Shown piece after piece: positions 1-8,440 of a DNA stretch of 16,805 nucleotides. Source of the DNA: an uncultured Pseudomonadaceae bacterium (GTDB taxonomy: Bacteria > Pseudomonadota > Gammaproteobacteria > Pseudomonadales > Pseudomonadaceae); contig CANRHT010000020.1 in NCBI GenBank assembly GCA_947630465.1, positions 1 through 16,805 of the forward strand, given 5' to 3'. Positions within the stretch are counted from its first letter, which is position 1. Every line of letters starts with the position of its first letter. Below the pieces are notes generated by a model, which ran no database searches, was not told the DNA's origin, and saw only the letters and a program-made list of their open reading frames with translations. Both the position numbers and the translations under genes were made by a program.

Positions 1-1829
1 AAATGCTCACTGCGTGATGGGTGGCGCAATTTGCGCAGTGCTTTGGCTTCGATTTGACGAATCCGCTCACGGGTGACGTCAAACTGTTTGCCGACTTCTT
101 CAAGGGTATGGTCAGTATTCATATCAATACCAAAACGCATACGCAGCACTTTTGCCTCACGCTCGGTCAGGCCGCTCAATACGTCACGGGTGGACTCTTT
201 CAAGCTTTCAACCGTGGCAATATCAATCGGTGATTGCATCGTGGAGTCTTCGATAAAGTCACCTAAATGTGAGTCTTCATCGTCACCAATGGGGGTTTCC
301 ATTGAGATCGGCTCTTTAGCAATCTTCAAGACCTTGCGTACACGGTCTTCCGACATTTCCATACGTTCGCCCAGCTCTTCAGGCGTGGGTTCGCGACCCA
401 TTTCTTGCAGCATTTGGCGTGAGATACGGTTGAGCTTGTTGATGGTCTCAATCATATGCACAGGAATACGGATGGTGCGTGCTTGGTCAGCGATCGAACG
501 GGTAATGGCTTGGCGAATCCACCAAGTGGCATAGGTGGAGAACTTATAACCACGACGGTATTCAAACTTGTCCACTGCTTTCATCAAGCCGATATTACCT
601 TCTTGAATCAGATCCAAGAATTGTAAACCACGGTTGGTGTACTTTTTCGCAATGGAAATAACCAGACGCAAGTTGGCTTCAACCATTTCTTTCTTGGCGC
701 GACCGGCTTTGGCTTCACCGATCGACATGCGACGGTTCACATCTTTGATTTCGAGGATGGTTAAAGAAGTTTCTTTTTCCAAGTCGATCAAGATTTGCTG
801 GTTACGCTGAATTTCTTCAACTAAAGGCACAAGATTAGCGGCATAACGTGACTTGCCTTCGCTGAGCTTAACCGCCCATTCAAGGTCAACTTCGTTGCCT
901 GGAAAGTGCTTGAGGAAGTCAGTACGTGGCATACGCGCATCGCGTACACAAAGCTGCATAATCGCACGCTCTTGAGTGCGTAAGCGTTGTAAAGCATCAC
1001 GCACATGTGCAACCAGCGCATCGTATTGCTTAGGGACCAATTTGATGGGCATAAACAATTCGGCAAGCTCTTGCAATGCTGCAACGGCTGTTTTGCTATT
1101 GCGCTTGCTTTTGAGCAGGATTTTTTCAACTTTAGCTAATTGCTCGGCGACTGCACCAAAACGCTCTTTTGCTACTTCAGGATCAGGACCGCCGTCACCA
1201 GCTTCTTCCTCTTCCTCCTCAGCTTCCTCGGCGTCTTCGTCGTCCTCGTCATCTTTTGCTTTTTTTGCTTCAGCAGTTGCTTTAATAGCCGCTGGTGTAG
1301 GCTGCACAGCAATTTCATCATCGGCATCGATATAGCCGTTGAAGATGTCGGTGAGGCGAGTGCCTTCGGTAATAGCGTGGTCAAAACTGTCGAGAATGCC
1401 AGCAACGGTACCTGGGAAGTGAGCGATAGCGCCCATGACTTCACGGATACCTTCCTCGATACGTTTGGCGATTTCAATTTCGCCTTCACGGGTCAAGAGC
1501 TCGACTGTACCCATTTCACGCATATACATGCGCACAGGGTCAGTGGTGCGGCCAATATCTGTTTCAACAGCAGCTAATGCAGCAGCGGCTTCTTCAGCAG
1601 CTGATTCATCAGTATCTGAGCCTGCTAAGAGCAGAGAGTCAGCATCTGGAGCAGCTTCAGAGACATTAATTCCCATGTCATTGATCATGCGAATAATATC
1701 TTCGACCTGTTCGGGGTCAGAAATATCTTCAGGCAGGTGGTCATTGACCTCAGCGTAAGTCAGGTATCCCTGCTCGCGACCGAGGGCGATTAATTCTTTC
1801 AAACGAGATTGTTGTGCTTTTGCGGACAT
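1..1829 (-). CDS. rpoD: RNA polymerase primary sigma factor RpoD (sigma-70), 3' end truncated by window
   Basis: Housekeeping sigma factor that directs RNA polymerase to -10/-35 promoters. Reading the minus strand from the ATG at 1829 gives an open frame of 609 complete codons to the window edge. About six or seven C-terminal residues are missing, so the full protein would be about 616 aa, close to the Pseudomonas length. The N-terminus begins [14 protein letters not shown] (region 1.1). An acidic tract lies at about residues 191-208 (non-conserved region, typical of RpoD). Region 2 contains [16 protein letters not shown], which melts and reads the -10 element, near residues 428-445. Region 4.2 near the edge contains [18 protein letters not shown], the -35 reader. 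It lies 68 bases downstream of dnaG in the rpsU-dnaG-rpoD arrangement and probably has its own promoter as well as read-through from dnaG. Identification is very secure; only the C-terminal tail is unseen. Confidence 0.98.
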   Translation of the reverse strand, partial: MSAKAQQSRLKELIALGREQGYLTYAEVNDHLPEDISDPEQVEDIIRMINDMGINVSEAAPDADSLLLAGSDTDESAAEEAAAALAAVETDIGRTTDPVRMYMREMGTVELLTREGEIEIAKRIEEGIREVMGAIAHFPGTVAGILDSFDHAITEGTRLTDIFNGYIDADDEIAVQPTPAAIKATAEAKKAKDDEDDEDAEEAEEEEEEAGDGGPDPEVAKERFGAVAEQLAKVEKILLKSKRNSKTAVAALQELAELFMPIKLVPKQYDALVAHVRDALQRLRTQERAIMQLCVRDARMPRTDFLKHFPGNEVDLEWAVKLSEGKSRYAANLVPLVEEIQRNQQILIDLEKETSLTILEIKDVNRRMSIGEAKAGRAKKEMVEANLRLVISIAKKYTNRGLQFLDLIQEGNIGLMKAVDKFEYRRGYKFSTYATWWIRQAITRSIADQARTIRIPVHMIETINKLNRISRQMLQEMGREPTPEELGERMEMSEDRVRKVLKIAKEPISMETPIGDDEDSHLGDFIEDSTMQSPIDIATVESLKESTRDVLSGLTEREAKVLRMRFGIDMNTDHTLEEVGKQFDVTRERIRQIEAKALRKLRHPSRSEH

Positions 1830-1861
1830 ATCACCCTATCCATGAAAGGTCTGGGCCGAAC

Positions 1862-1906
1862 GGCAATTAAGTCGCATATTATACTGTATATCGCAGCTTA
1901 ATTGCC
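1862..1906 (-). promoter_or_regulatory. Perfect 10-bp inverted repeat enclosing TATAAT between dnaG and rpoD
   Basis: GGCAATTAAG at 1862-1871 is repeated inverted at 1897-1906 with 25 bases between. The dnaG stop codon (1898-1900) lies inside the right arm. On the minus strand a consensus TATAAT occupies 1883-1878, about 50 bases before the rpoD start, and a small palindrome TATAC-T-GTATA spans 1880-1890. It may be a promoter with a flanking operator for rpoD, or an RNA hairpin at an mRNA processing point. No good -35 hexamer is visible at standard spacing, so the promoter reading is tentative. Confidence 0.45.
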
Positions 1907-3838
1907 AGTTTCGGCGGTACTTGGCGCATTGTTATGTTGTTCAAACAATTCACGCAAGTGTTGTTTTTCTTCACTCGAAAGCGCATCGGAACGAGCCTTA
2001 TGGAGTAATTGCTCGATAAGACGCTCACGTTGACGTGTCGCTAAACGAGTTATGGTGTCGAAAAATTGTTGTTCAAGGTTGTCTTCGTCAATCAACCATT
2101 CTTTTTCAGCTAAGGCTAGTAAAAGATCGCCCTGTTCGGTGCCGTACCAGCGTGTCATCAGCTGTAAAGGCTTTAAATGTGGGCTTTTTTGTAACGCTTC
2201 GAGCAATGAGACGAGCAATTGAGCGTAAAGGTCATCTTCTGCTGCCAATTTACTCGCGGTATCAACTTTTAATGCAAGGTGTGGATGATGCAACAAGGTA
2301 CGCAGGGCGGCCAGGTGCGGGGTTTCTACGGCAATCTGCACACGTTTTGATTGGCGTGGAGCAGAGCCTTTGGGCGACCAAGGCTTATCACCGCGGTCGT
2401 ATTTCTTAAACGGTTTGGCTGCAGTGCTGGTGGGCATGCTGGCGTAGTCGTTTGTGTTGAAATCTTGGTATGAGTCAAAATCACCAGCGTCGGCGGCGTA
2501 GTCGGGCATTGATGCCCAATCTGGCGCAGATTCGGTCTGCGGTTCAGGTGGCGCGCTGTTTAAGCCGGTGATTTGTGTCAGCTTTTGGCGCATCAGTGCG
2601 CGTAAATTAGCACCAGGAATACGTTCAATCAGCGGCGCGGCTAAGGTGGCCATGTGCGCCTTACCTTCGAGTGAATCAATATTCACATCTTCAGCAAGGT
2701 GAGTGAAAAAGTATTCGGTTAATGCCACTGCTTGTTGGGCTATACGGGCTTGAAAGGCCTCTAGGCCTTCGCTGCGAATCAGGCTGTCGGGGTCTTCACC
2801 GTCAGGCACAAATAAGAAGCGTGCTTGCTGACCATCTTTTAAGTTGCCTAAGGTGGCTTCGAGCGCACGCCACGCGGCTTTGCGTCCTGCATTATCACCG
2901 TCAAAGCAAAATAAAATGCTGGGTACCACACGAAATAAACGTTTGATATGTTCTTCGCTGGTGGCTGTGCCGAGTGTAGCAACCGCGTTGCGCAGGCCTT
3001 GTTGAGCGAGCGCGATGACGTCCATGTAGCCCTCAACCACAATGATTTCGTTGAGTTGGCGGTTATGCTTGCGTGCTTCATACAGGCCGTATAACTCTTG
3101 GCCTTTATGAAAGACTGCGGTTTCTGGGGAGTTTAAATACTTGGGTTTGTCATCACCCAGTACGCGCCCACCAAAGCCAATAATACGGCCGCGAGAGTCG
3201 TGAATGGGGAAAATAATACGATCACGAAAGCGGTCATAACGGCGTTTGCTATCTGCGTTTTCAGCCAGTAAACCGGCATCCAACAGGGCTTTTTCTTGCA
3301 GGCTATCACCGCCCAAATGCTTGCTCAGGTTATCCCAGCCCGGCGGTGCAAAACCTAAGGCAAAGTCACGAGCAATAACACCAGACACGCCGCGATTTTT
3401 TAAGTAGTTGACCGCGGCGTGGCGCTGTGGATGGTTTTTCAGTGCGTCACGGTAATAAGCGCTAGCCGCCGATAACAGAGCGTACAAAGGTGAATCAACT
3501 GCTGGGCGTGGTTTGTGTGGTGTACTGCTGTTACTGGCTTCGCGCTCTACTTCAACGCCAGCACGTTGAGCCAACTCTGCAACCGCCTCAGGAAAATCAA
3601 GGTGGTCGTGATCCATAATAAAACCCAGCGCATTACCGCCAGCGCCGCAACCAAAGCAGTAATAAAACTGTTTTTGCTGGTTAACGCTAAATGAGGGTGA
3701 TTTTTCTTGGTGAAAAGGGCAGCAAGCCGTGTAATTCTGTCCGGATTTTTTCAGCTGGATGCGCGAACTGACCACTTCGACGATGTCGGTGCGGTTGAGT
3801 AAGTCATCAATAAAACCTTGTGCAATTAATCCGGCCAT
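1898..3838 (-). CDS. dnaG: DNA primase DnaG
   Basis: Synthesises RNA primers at the replication fork and docks on the DnaB helicase. The 646-aa product is close to the Pseudomonas length and longer than the E. coli enzyme. The N-terminal zinc ribbon has C40, H43, C61 and C64 (CPFH...CFGC). The catalytic core has the TOPRIM signature EGYMDV at 269-274, FDGD at 312-315 and DPDSLI at 349-354. After about residue 430 comes a linker rich in D, Y, S and P (about 431-500), then the helicase-interaction domain (about 500-646). The ATG at 3838 is preceded by TAGGAGC, a strong ribosome binding site. It lies downstream of rpsU behind a terminator and 68 bases upstream of rpoD. The linker differs from what I expect in composition but nothing catalytic is missing. 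Confidence 0.98.
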   Translation of the reverse strand: MAGLIAQGFIDDLLNRTDIVEVVSSRIQLKKSGQNYTACCPFHQEKSPSFSVNQQKQFYYCFGCGAGGNALGFIMDHDHLDFPEAVAELAQRAGVEVEREASNSSTPHKPRPAVDSPLYALLSAASAYYRDALKNHPQRHAAVNYLKNRGVSGVIARDFALGFAPPGWDNLSKHLGGDSLQEKALLDAGLLAENADSKRRYDRFRDRIIFPIHDSRGRIIGFGGRVLGDDKPKYLNSPETAVFHKGQELYGLYEARKHNRQLNEIIVVEGYMDVIALAQQGLRNAVATLGTATSEEHIKRLFRVVPSILFCFDGDNAGRKAAWRALEATLGNLKDGQQARFLFVPDGEDPDSLIRSEGLEAFQARIAQQAVALTEYFFTHLAEDVNIDSLEGKAHMATLAAPLIERIPGANLRALMRQKLTQITGLNSAPPEPQTESAPDWASMPDYAADAGDFDSYQDFNTNDYASMPTSTAAKPFKKYDRGDKPWSPKGSAPRQSKRVQIAVETPHLAALRTLLHHPHLALKVDTASKLAAEDDLYAQLLVSLLEALQKSPHLKPLQLMTRWYGTEQGDLLLALAEKEWLIDEDNLEQQFFDTITRLATRQRERLIEQLLHKARSDALSSEEKQHLRELFEQHNNAPSTAETGN

Positions 3839-4041
3839 GAAGCTCCTACAATGCTTGAGTTATGCCACTGCAGTATTGAATGCGGGCAGGCTTTATGGGG
3901 CTGCGAGCAATTGGACAGTCAACTGTTATGGAAGTTTTGCTAAGTGTGTCGATGTTGTGTTTAAACGTAGCTTTGCTTGACGATAACAGCATGAGGCTGT
4001 GCGTCAGTGCGCGTGCTGCTGGATCACTTCAGTAAAACGAC

Positions 4042-4065
4042 AAAACCCGGACGAATCCGGGCTTT
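4042..4065 (-). terminator. Rho-independent terminator after rpsU, UUCG tetraloop
   Basis: On the minus strand the transcript folds as CCCGGA-UUCG-UCCGGG, extended by AAAG/UUUU pairing, and ends in a U-rich run (UUUUGUCGUUUU). It sits about 23 bases after the rpsU stop and about 200 bases before dnaG. It should limit read-through so that the ribosomal protein is made in excess over primase and sigma factor. A terminator at this position is known in the E. coli operon. Confidence 0.88.
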
Positions 4066-4087
4066 GTTTGCACTTGACCTGTGAAAC

Positions 4088-4303
4088 TTAATACAGGCGT
4101 TCGTGACGACGTTGTTCGCGTTGAACTTTTTTAGCATGACGCTTTACTGCAGCTGCGGCTTTACGCTTACGCTCAGCAGTAGGCTTTTCATAAAATTCGC
4201 GACTGCGTACATCAGCAAGAACACCGGCTTTTTCGCAGGAGCGCTTGAAGCGACGCAGAGCAACGTCAAATGGTTCGTTGTCTTTAAGTTTGACAGTTGG
4301 CAT
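4088..4303 (-). CDS. rpsU: 30S ribosomal protein bS21
   Basis: Small basic protein of the 30S subunit platform, needed for natural mRNA initiation. The 71-aa product [18 protein letters not shown]... ends in the basic tail [14 protein letters not shown], matching bS21 in length and sequence throughout. The frame stays open upstream to an ATG at 4372, but the extra 23 residues (hydrophobic and aromatic) have no counterpart in bS21 and overlap the AT-rich regulatory region. The ATG at 4303, with GAAGG about ten bases upstream, is the right start. It is the first gene of the rpsU-dnaG-rpoD cluster, transcribed away from tsaD and followed by a strong terminator. Confidence 0.97.
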   Translation of the reverse strand: MPTVKLKDNEPFDVALRRFKRSCEKAGVLADVRSREFYEKPTAERKRKAAAAVKRHAKKVQREQRRHERLY

Positions 4304-4337
4304 CCGATTCGTACCTTCATCAATGACCGGGTGGTTT

Positions 4338-4363
4338 GATATATATTCAAAAAAATATATATC
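4338..4363. repeat. Perfect 10-bp AT inverted repeat upstream of rpsU
   Basis: GATATATATT and AATATATATC are exact inverted copies separated by CAAAAA. The element starts about 35 bases before the rpsU ATG. It could be an operator, a bend, or a weak leader hairpin; the sequence alone does not decide. Confidence 0.6.
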
Positions 4364-4389
4364 GGTTTTCAAGGGTTGCGGATATTACC

Positions 4390-4409
4390 TGCTTTTTATA
4401 ATAAAAGCA
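4390..4409. repeat. Palindrome TGCTTTT-TATAAT-AAAAGCA
   Basis: Exact 7-bp arms flank a consensus TATAAT on the plus strand (ATTATA on the minus). The symmetry means a protein bound here would cover a potential -10 element. No matching -35 is seen at 16-18 bases on the plus strand; TTGCGG lies 15 bases upstream. Confidence 0.5.
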
Positions 4410-4500
4410 AAGGTATTGCTAGAAAAGCATAGAACGTAACCACTAAGCCGCTTATGATGCGTGTATATTCTTTTATTGTAAAGTTGGACGGACAGATTAA

Positions 4501-5532
4501 ATGCTGGTCTTGGGTTTAGAAACATCCTGCGATGAAACGGGCGTCGCCTTATACGACAGTCAGCGCGGCTTATTGGCCGACGCTTTATTCAGTCAAATTG
4601 ACCTGCATCGCATCTATGGCGGCGTGGTTCCAGAGCTTGCTTCACGTGATCATATTAAGCGCATGCTGCCCTTGATTGAGCAGGTGCTGAGCGAAGCGCA
4701 ATGCCAGCCCAGTGATATTGAAGGCATTGCTTATACGGCCGGGCCAGGCTTGGTCGGTGCTTTGCTGGTGGGCGCATCCTGTGCTCAAGCCTTGGCTTTT
4801 GCTTGGGATATACCGTCCATCGGTGTGCACCATATGGAAGGTCATTTATTAGCGCCGATGCTTGAAGACAACCCGCCTGAGTTTCCGTTTGTCGCGTTAT
4901 TGGTGTCCGGTGGGCATACGCAACTGGTGCGCGTGGATGGTATTGGTCAATACCGTTTGCTGGGTGAATCGATCGATGATGCCGCCGGCGAAGCCTTTGA
5001 TAAAACCGCGAAGCTGATGGGCTTGCGTTACCCCGGAGGTCCGGAAATTGCTTGCGCAGCACAGCAAGGCGTGCCGGGGCGTTTTAAATTACCGCGCCCC
5101 ATGACGGATCGTCCCGGTTTGCAGTTTAGTTTCAGTGGTTTAAAAACGGCCACTTTAACGGCCTGGCAAAAGTGCGTGGCTGGCGGTGATCACAGCGAGC
5201 AAACTCGTGCTGATCTGGCGTATGCCTTTCAAGATGCGGTGGTGGCCACTCTGACCATTAAATGCCAGCGCGCGCTCGAGCAAGAAAACCTTAAAACTCT
5301 AGTCATAGCAGGGGGTGTGAGTGCTAACCAAGCGCTACGTCAGTCCTTAGAGGCCATGCTGGCTCAGCGCCAAGGGCAGGTGTTTTATGCTCGTCCTGAG
5401 TTTTGTACCGATAACGGCGCCATGATTGCTTATGCAGGGTGTCAGCGGTTATTGGCTGGACAAAAAGAAGGGCAGAGCATCAATGTGCGTGCGCGTTGGC
5501 CGATGGAGGAGCTGCCGCCGTTGGTGTCATAA
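4501..5532 (+). CDS. tsaD: tRNA N6-threonylcarbamoyladenosine transferase TsaD
   Basis: Catalytic subunit of the essential t6A37 tRNA modification complex (with TsaB and TsaE). It transfers the threonylcarbamoyl group from TC-AMP, made by TsaC, to A37 of ANN-reading tRNAs. The 343-aa protein has the Kae1/TsaD ASKHA fold: N-terminal [12 protein letters not shown] (5-16), metal-binding HMEGH (H111, H115), SGGHTQL (136-142), the phosphate-loop region [13 protein letters not shown] (268-280) and a C-terminal metal ligand D304 in [12 protein letters not shown]. Length matches the family. It is divergent from rpsU, the usual position in gammaproteobacteria, and its last six bases overlap the 3' end of the convergent plsY gene. 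Confidence 0.97.
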   Translation: MLVLGLETSCDETGVALYDSQRGLLADALFSQIDLHRIYGGVVPELASRDHIKRMLPLIEQVLSEAQCQPSDIEGIAYTAGPGLVGALLVGASCAQALAFAWDIPSIGVHHMEGHLLAPMLEDNPPEFPFVALLVSGGHTQLVRVDGIGQYRLLGESIDDAAGEAFDKTAKLMGLRYPGGPEIACAAQQGVPGRFKLPRPMTDRPGLQFSFSGLKTATLTAWQKCVAGGDHSEQTRADLAYAFQDAVVATLTIKCQRALEQENLKTLVIAGGVSANQALRQSLEAMLAQRQGQVFYARPEFCTDNGAMIAYAGCQRLLAGQKEGQSINVRARWPMEELPPLVS

Positions 5533-6108
5533 GTCATCTTTAAAATGACGTTCGTGACCGGCGAGAAGATCTTTTAAATTGCTGCGATGACGCCAGACCA
5601 AAAGGATGCTCAGCACACTCACCGGCAACACAGCATGGGGGTGTTGCCACGCGAGCAGCGGTAAACATAGAGCGACACTGGTTAAAGCGGCTAATGAGCT
5701 AATGCGCGTCAGGCTAAAAGTGAGCACCCACACCATCAGCGCGAACAGTGCCGCAGGTGGGTATAAACCCAGCAGCATGCCCGCAGTGGTAGCGACACCT
5801 TTACCGCCACGGAAACTAAAATACAGTGGGTATAAATGGCCAATCACCGCCGCCAGGCCAATCCATGCTTGCTGTGGTTGGCTTAAACCTGCAGCGTTGG
5901 CGATTAAAATTGGCACTAACCCTTTGCTCAGATCGCCGAGCAGGGTCAGAATAGCCAGACGTTTACCGGCAACACGCAACATATTAGTGGCACCCGGATT
6001 CCCCGAACCCTGCGAGCGCGGGTCGTTATTACCGTAATAACGGCTCAACACGATGGCAAATGACAATGAGCCAATCAGATATGCGCACACCAGTAGTAAC
6101 TCAAACAT
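5527..6108 (-). CDS. plsY: Acyl-phosphate:glycerol-3-phosphate acyltransferase PlsY
   Basis: Integral inner-membrane enzyme that acylates glycerol 3-phosphate from acyl-phosphate, the first committed step of phospholipid synthesis in the PlsX/PlsY route. The 193-aa sequence is strongly hydrophobic, with about five membrane segments. It carries the three family motifs: SGNPGATN (35-42), [19 protein letters not shown] (90-108) and [13 protein letters not shown] (174-186). GDLSKG at 59-63 is also typical. The start ATG at 6108 has only a weak GGA ahead of it, but the N-terminus aligns with the family. It is divergent from folB over 50 bases and convergent with tsaD, overlapping its stop. Confidence 0.96.
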   Translation of the reverse strand: MFELLLVCAYLIGSLSFAIVLSRYYGNNDPRSQGSGNPGATNMLRVAGKRLAILTLLGDLSKGLVPILIANAAGLSQPQQAWIGLAAVIGHLYPLYFSFRGGKGVATTAGMLLGLYPPAALFALMVWVLTFSLTRISSLAALTSVALCLPLLAWQHPHAVLPVSVLSILLVWRHRSNLKDLLAGHERHFKDDL

Positions 6109-6158
6109 TTGAATGATCCAAGGCCAGCGAGTCTTGATTCTAACGAGGCAAGAGCAAA

Positions 6159-6512
6159 GTGGACACGGTATTTATCGAAAGTCTAGAAGTCGACACCGTT
6201 ATTGGTGCCTACGACTGGGAGCGTACGATCCGCCAAAACCTAGTGGTGGACTTGCAAATGGGTTGGGATAACCGCCCCAGCGCCGCTGATGATGCGCTGC
6301 ATTTGGCGTTGGATTACGCGGCAGTTGCTGAAGCCATTAATGAGTTTGCCCGTAGCAGCAGCTTTGAATTGGTGGAAACCTTTGCCGAGCGTTTGGCGGC
6401 GCTCTTGATGACTGAATTTACTATTCCTTGGTTACGCTTACGCATCACTAAACCCGGTGCAGTCGCCAATGCGCGCGGGGTTGGCGTGGAGATTGAACGC
6501 GGATGCCGTTAA
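6159..6512 (+). CDS. folB: Dihydroneopterin aldolase FolB
   Basis: Cytoplasmic folate-pathway enzyme that cleaves (and epimerises) 7,8-dihydroneopterin to 6-hydroxymethyl-7,8-dihydropterin and glycolaldehyde. The 117-aa length is standard. Visible landmarks are [12 protein letters not shown] (15-26, substrate-binding E21), LDYAAV (51-56, with Y53), VETFAERLA (72-80) and the catalytic lysine K98 in [17 protein letters not shown]. Translation begins at GTG 6159, with GAGG (6145-6148) ten bases ahead; no ATG fits. The stop overlaps the start of the folK-like gene by 10 bases, suggesting translational coupling. The product of FolB is the substrate of FolK, so the pairing makes biochemical sense. 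Confidence 0.95.
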   Translation: MDTVFIESLEVDTVIGAYDWERTIRQNLVVDLQMGWDNRPSAADDALHLALDYAAVAEAINEFARSSSFELVETFAERLAALLMTEFTIPWLRLRITKPGAVANARGVGVEIERGCR

Positions 6513-7039
6513 CCGATGTGTATTTAGGCTTAGGCAGCAATATTGAGCGTGAAGCTCATCTGCGGGCTGGGTTGGATGCTTTAGCTGAACTGTTTGGTGA
6601 ATTTGCCTGCTCGCCGGTTTTTGAAAGTGAGCCGGTAGCGATTCGCAGTGATTGTTTTTTAAACATGGTGGTGCACATTAAAACCGCGATGCCATTGCAC
6701 GAGTTGGATCAGTATCTCAAGCAAATCGAGGTGGACAATGGCCGCTATGCGGTGCCGCGCCAAGGCCTGTCTTTAGATATTGATGTGTTGCTTTACGGTC
6801 AGCAGGTGGGCGTGTTTGATCGAGTGATCTTGCCGCGCGCTGAGATTTTAACCAATGCTTTTGTGCTCTGGCCGTTGGCAATCTTAGCGCCGCAGGTGGT
6901 ACACCCTGTGCAGCAGCGCAGTTTTTTGCAGTTGTGGCAGCAAGCGCAGATTGAGCAAAAACTATGGCCGGTGGCTTTCAGTTGGCGTGGGCAGGCGCTC
7001 ACTCCAGACCATCTATTGTTAAAAGCACGCGCGGTATAA
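6503..7039 (+). CDS. FolK-like pyrophosphokinase family protein with altered active-site loop
   Basis: Member of the 6-hydroxymethyl-7,8-dihydropterin pyrophosphokinase (HPPK) family, 178 aa. The N-terminus has GLGSN (9-13). The pterin-pocket pattern FLN (52-54), E76, the metal-binding DID (92-94) and NAFVLWPLA (118-126) are all recognisable. The catalytic loop is degenerate, however. E. coli HPPK has an arginine-rich stretch (GRVRKAERWGPR before LDLD); here it is shortened by two residues to [11 protein letters not shown], losing the equivalents of R84, W89 and R92. The usual PH of VPH is PR (R112), and R121 is not conserved. I recall a similar second FolK paralogue next to folB in Pseudomonas, with the standard folK elsewhere. 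It may be a weak HPPK, or have a shifted or regulatory role. It overlaps folB by 10 bases. Confidence 0.85.
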   Translation: MPLTDVYLGLGSNIEREAHLRAGLDALAELFGEFACSPVFESEPVAIRSDCFLNMVVHIKTAMPLHELDQYLKQIEVDNGRYAVPRQGLSLDIDVLLYGQQVGVFDRVILPRAEILTNAFVLWPLAILAPQVVHPVQQRSFLQLWQQAQIEQKLWPVAFSWRGQALTPDHLLLKARAV

Positions 7040-7094
7040 CACCAGCGTATTTGAGAGTTTATTAGCGTACAGCAATCAGTCCCTTGGGGGTCAT

Positions 7095-8348
7095 ATGCGG
7101 GTTTTAGTGTTAGGTGCAGGCGTGGTGGGTGTGACAACCGCTTATTATTTAGCTCAACAAGGCTATGAAGTCGTGGTGGTGGATCGTCAGCCTGAAGTTG
7201 CACAAGAAACCAGCTTTGCCAACGCAGGGCAGATTTCACCCGGCTATGCCTCACCTTGGGCAGCACCCGGTGTACCGCTCAAAGCAATGAAGTGGTTGCT
7301 GCAACGCCATGCGCCTTTTTCACTGCGGTTAACCGCTGATCTGCACCAGTATCAGTGGATGCTGCAAATGCTAAGTAACTGCAGCGCAGCACGTTATGCG
7401 GTGAATAAAGAGCGCATGGTGCGCATGGCAGAATACAGCCGTGATTGTTTAGACGCGTTACGCGCCGAGACCGGGATTGAGTACGAAGGACGGCAAAAAG
7501 GCACCACACAGTTATTTCGCAGTCAGCAGCAGTTTGATAATGCCGCGCAAGATATTGCGGTGTTAGAGCGCAGCGGCGTGCCTTATCTGTTGCTTGAGTC
7601 GGCGGCTATTGCCAGCGTCGAACCGGCTTTAGCCGCAGTGTCAGATACGCTCGTGGGTGCTCTGCATTTACCCAATGATCAAACCGGCGATTGCCAGATG
7701 TTTACCCGCAATTTGGCGCGTATGGCAGCGGACTTGGGTGTTGAATTTCGGTTTGGTTGCACCGTGCAGCATGTGCAAACCAGTGGCGATCAGATCACTG
7801 GCGTGCAAATCGATACGCAGTTTGAAACAGCTGATTATTACGTGATGGCGCTGGGCAGTTACTCCACGCAGATGCTGGCACCTGTTGGCATTAAAATCCC
7901 TGTTTACCCACTCAAAGGCTATTCCTTAACTGTGCCGATTACCGAGCCAAGTCTGGCGCCGCAATCGACCATTATTGATGAAACCTACAAGGTGGCAATA
8001 ACCCGCTTTGACCAACGTATTCGCGTGGGCGGTATGGCTGAAGTGGCGGGTTTTGACTTGAGTTTAAATCCGCACCGCCGTGAAACCTTAGAGTATGTGA
8101 CTAACTCCTTGTACCCCGAAGGTGGCGATCTCAGCCAAGCTGAGTTTTGGACGGGGTTGCGTCCGGCCACGCCCGATGGCACGCCGATTGTGGGTGCAAC
8201 GGCGTACCATAATCTGTTTTTAAATACCGGACATGGCACCTTGGGTTGGACTATGGCGTGCGGTTGTGCGAGTTATTTGGCTGATTTGATCAGTCAGAAA
8301 ACACCGCAGATCAGCACCGAAGGTTTTGATGTGTTTCGTTATCGTTGA
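7095..8348 (+). CDS. dadA: D-amino acid dehydrogenase DadA
   Basis: Membrane-associated FAD enzyme that oxidises D-alanine and other D-amino acids to 2-oxo acids and ammonia, passing electrons to the respiratory chain. The 417-aa protein matches DadA along its whole length. It has an N-terminal dinucleotide-binding [13 protein letters not shown] (7-19), the family stretches [21 protein letters not shown] and YPLKGYSL, and the C-terminal FAD motif [15 protein letters not shown] and [14 protein letters not shown]. The ATG at 7095 follows a GGGGG ribosome-binding stretch. It lies 55 bases after the folK-like gene and 92 bases before an alanine racemase gene, which makes the substrate from L-alanine. 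The C-terminus is slightly shorter than the 432-aa E. coli protein. Confidence 0.96.
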   Translation: MRVLVLGAGVVGVTTAYYLAQQGYEVVVVDRQPEVAQETSFANAGQISPGYASPWAAPGVPLKAMKWLLQRHAPFSLRLTADLHQYQWMLQMLSNCSAARYAVNKERMVRMAEYSRDCLDALRAETGIEYEGRQKGTTQLFRSQQQFDNAAQDIAVLERSGVPYLLLESAAIASVEPALAAVSDTLVGALHLPNDQTGDCQMFTRNLARMAADLGVEFRFGCTVQHVQTSGDQITGVQIDTQFETADYYVMALGSYSTQMLAPVGIKIPVYPLKGYSLTVPITEPSLAPQSTIIDETYKVAITRFDQRIRVGGMAEVAGFDLSLNPHRRETLEYVTNSLYPEGGDLSQAEFWTGLRPATPDGTPIVGATAYHNLFLNTGHGTLGWTMACGCASYLADLISQKTPQISTEGFDVFRYR

Positions 8349-8440
8349 GCTGTCGGCCATGCACCACAGATCAACCAGCAGTAGCAGCGGGGCAAAGTCG
8401 CAAGGCTTTGCGTCAATGGGCTTTTAGAGAGTGACATGTC

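Larger units (their letters stand above)
4304..4500. promoter_or_regulatory. Divergent rpsU/tsaD promoter region with two AT-rich palindromes
   Basis: This 197-base AT-rich spacer must carry the promoters for rpsU (minus) and tsaD (plus). One perfect inverted repeat is GATATATATT (4338-4347) and AATATATATC (4354-4363), six bases apart, in the leader or promoter of rpsU. A second is TGCTTTT (4390-4396) and AAAAGCA (4403-4409), with TATAAT (4397-4402) exactly between them. A TTGAAA on the minus strand (4372-4367) and a TATGAT on the plus strand (4453-4458) are also present, but I cannot pair -35 and -10 boxes convincingly, so exact start sites are not assigned. Confidence 0.5.

Noticed and set aside
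976..1758. Overlapping plus-strand frames opposite rpoD, including a serine-rich frame
   Set aside because: They are antisense to the intact rpoD frame. The serine runs are the complement of its acidic tract, and no ribosome sites or family resemblance are visible.
1884..1896. LexA-like box CTGTATATCGCAG in the dnaG-rpoD gap
   Set aside because: The CTG and CAG half-sites are only seven bases apart instead of the ten needed for a gammaproteobacterial SOS box.
4304..4372. Longer rpsU frame starting at 4372
   Set aside because: bS21 begins MPTVKLK/MPVIKVR-like. The extra 23 residues are translated from the AT-rich palindrome and match nothing in the family.
8392..8411. Hairpin GCAAAG/CTTTGC between dadA and the racemase as a terminator
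   Set aside because: The stem is only six pairs with an 8-base loop and no T run follows. It would not stop transcription and may be chance.
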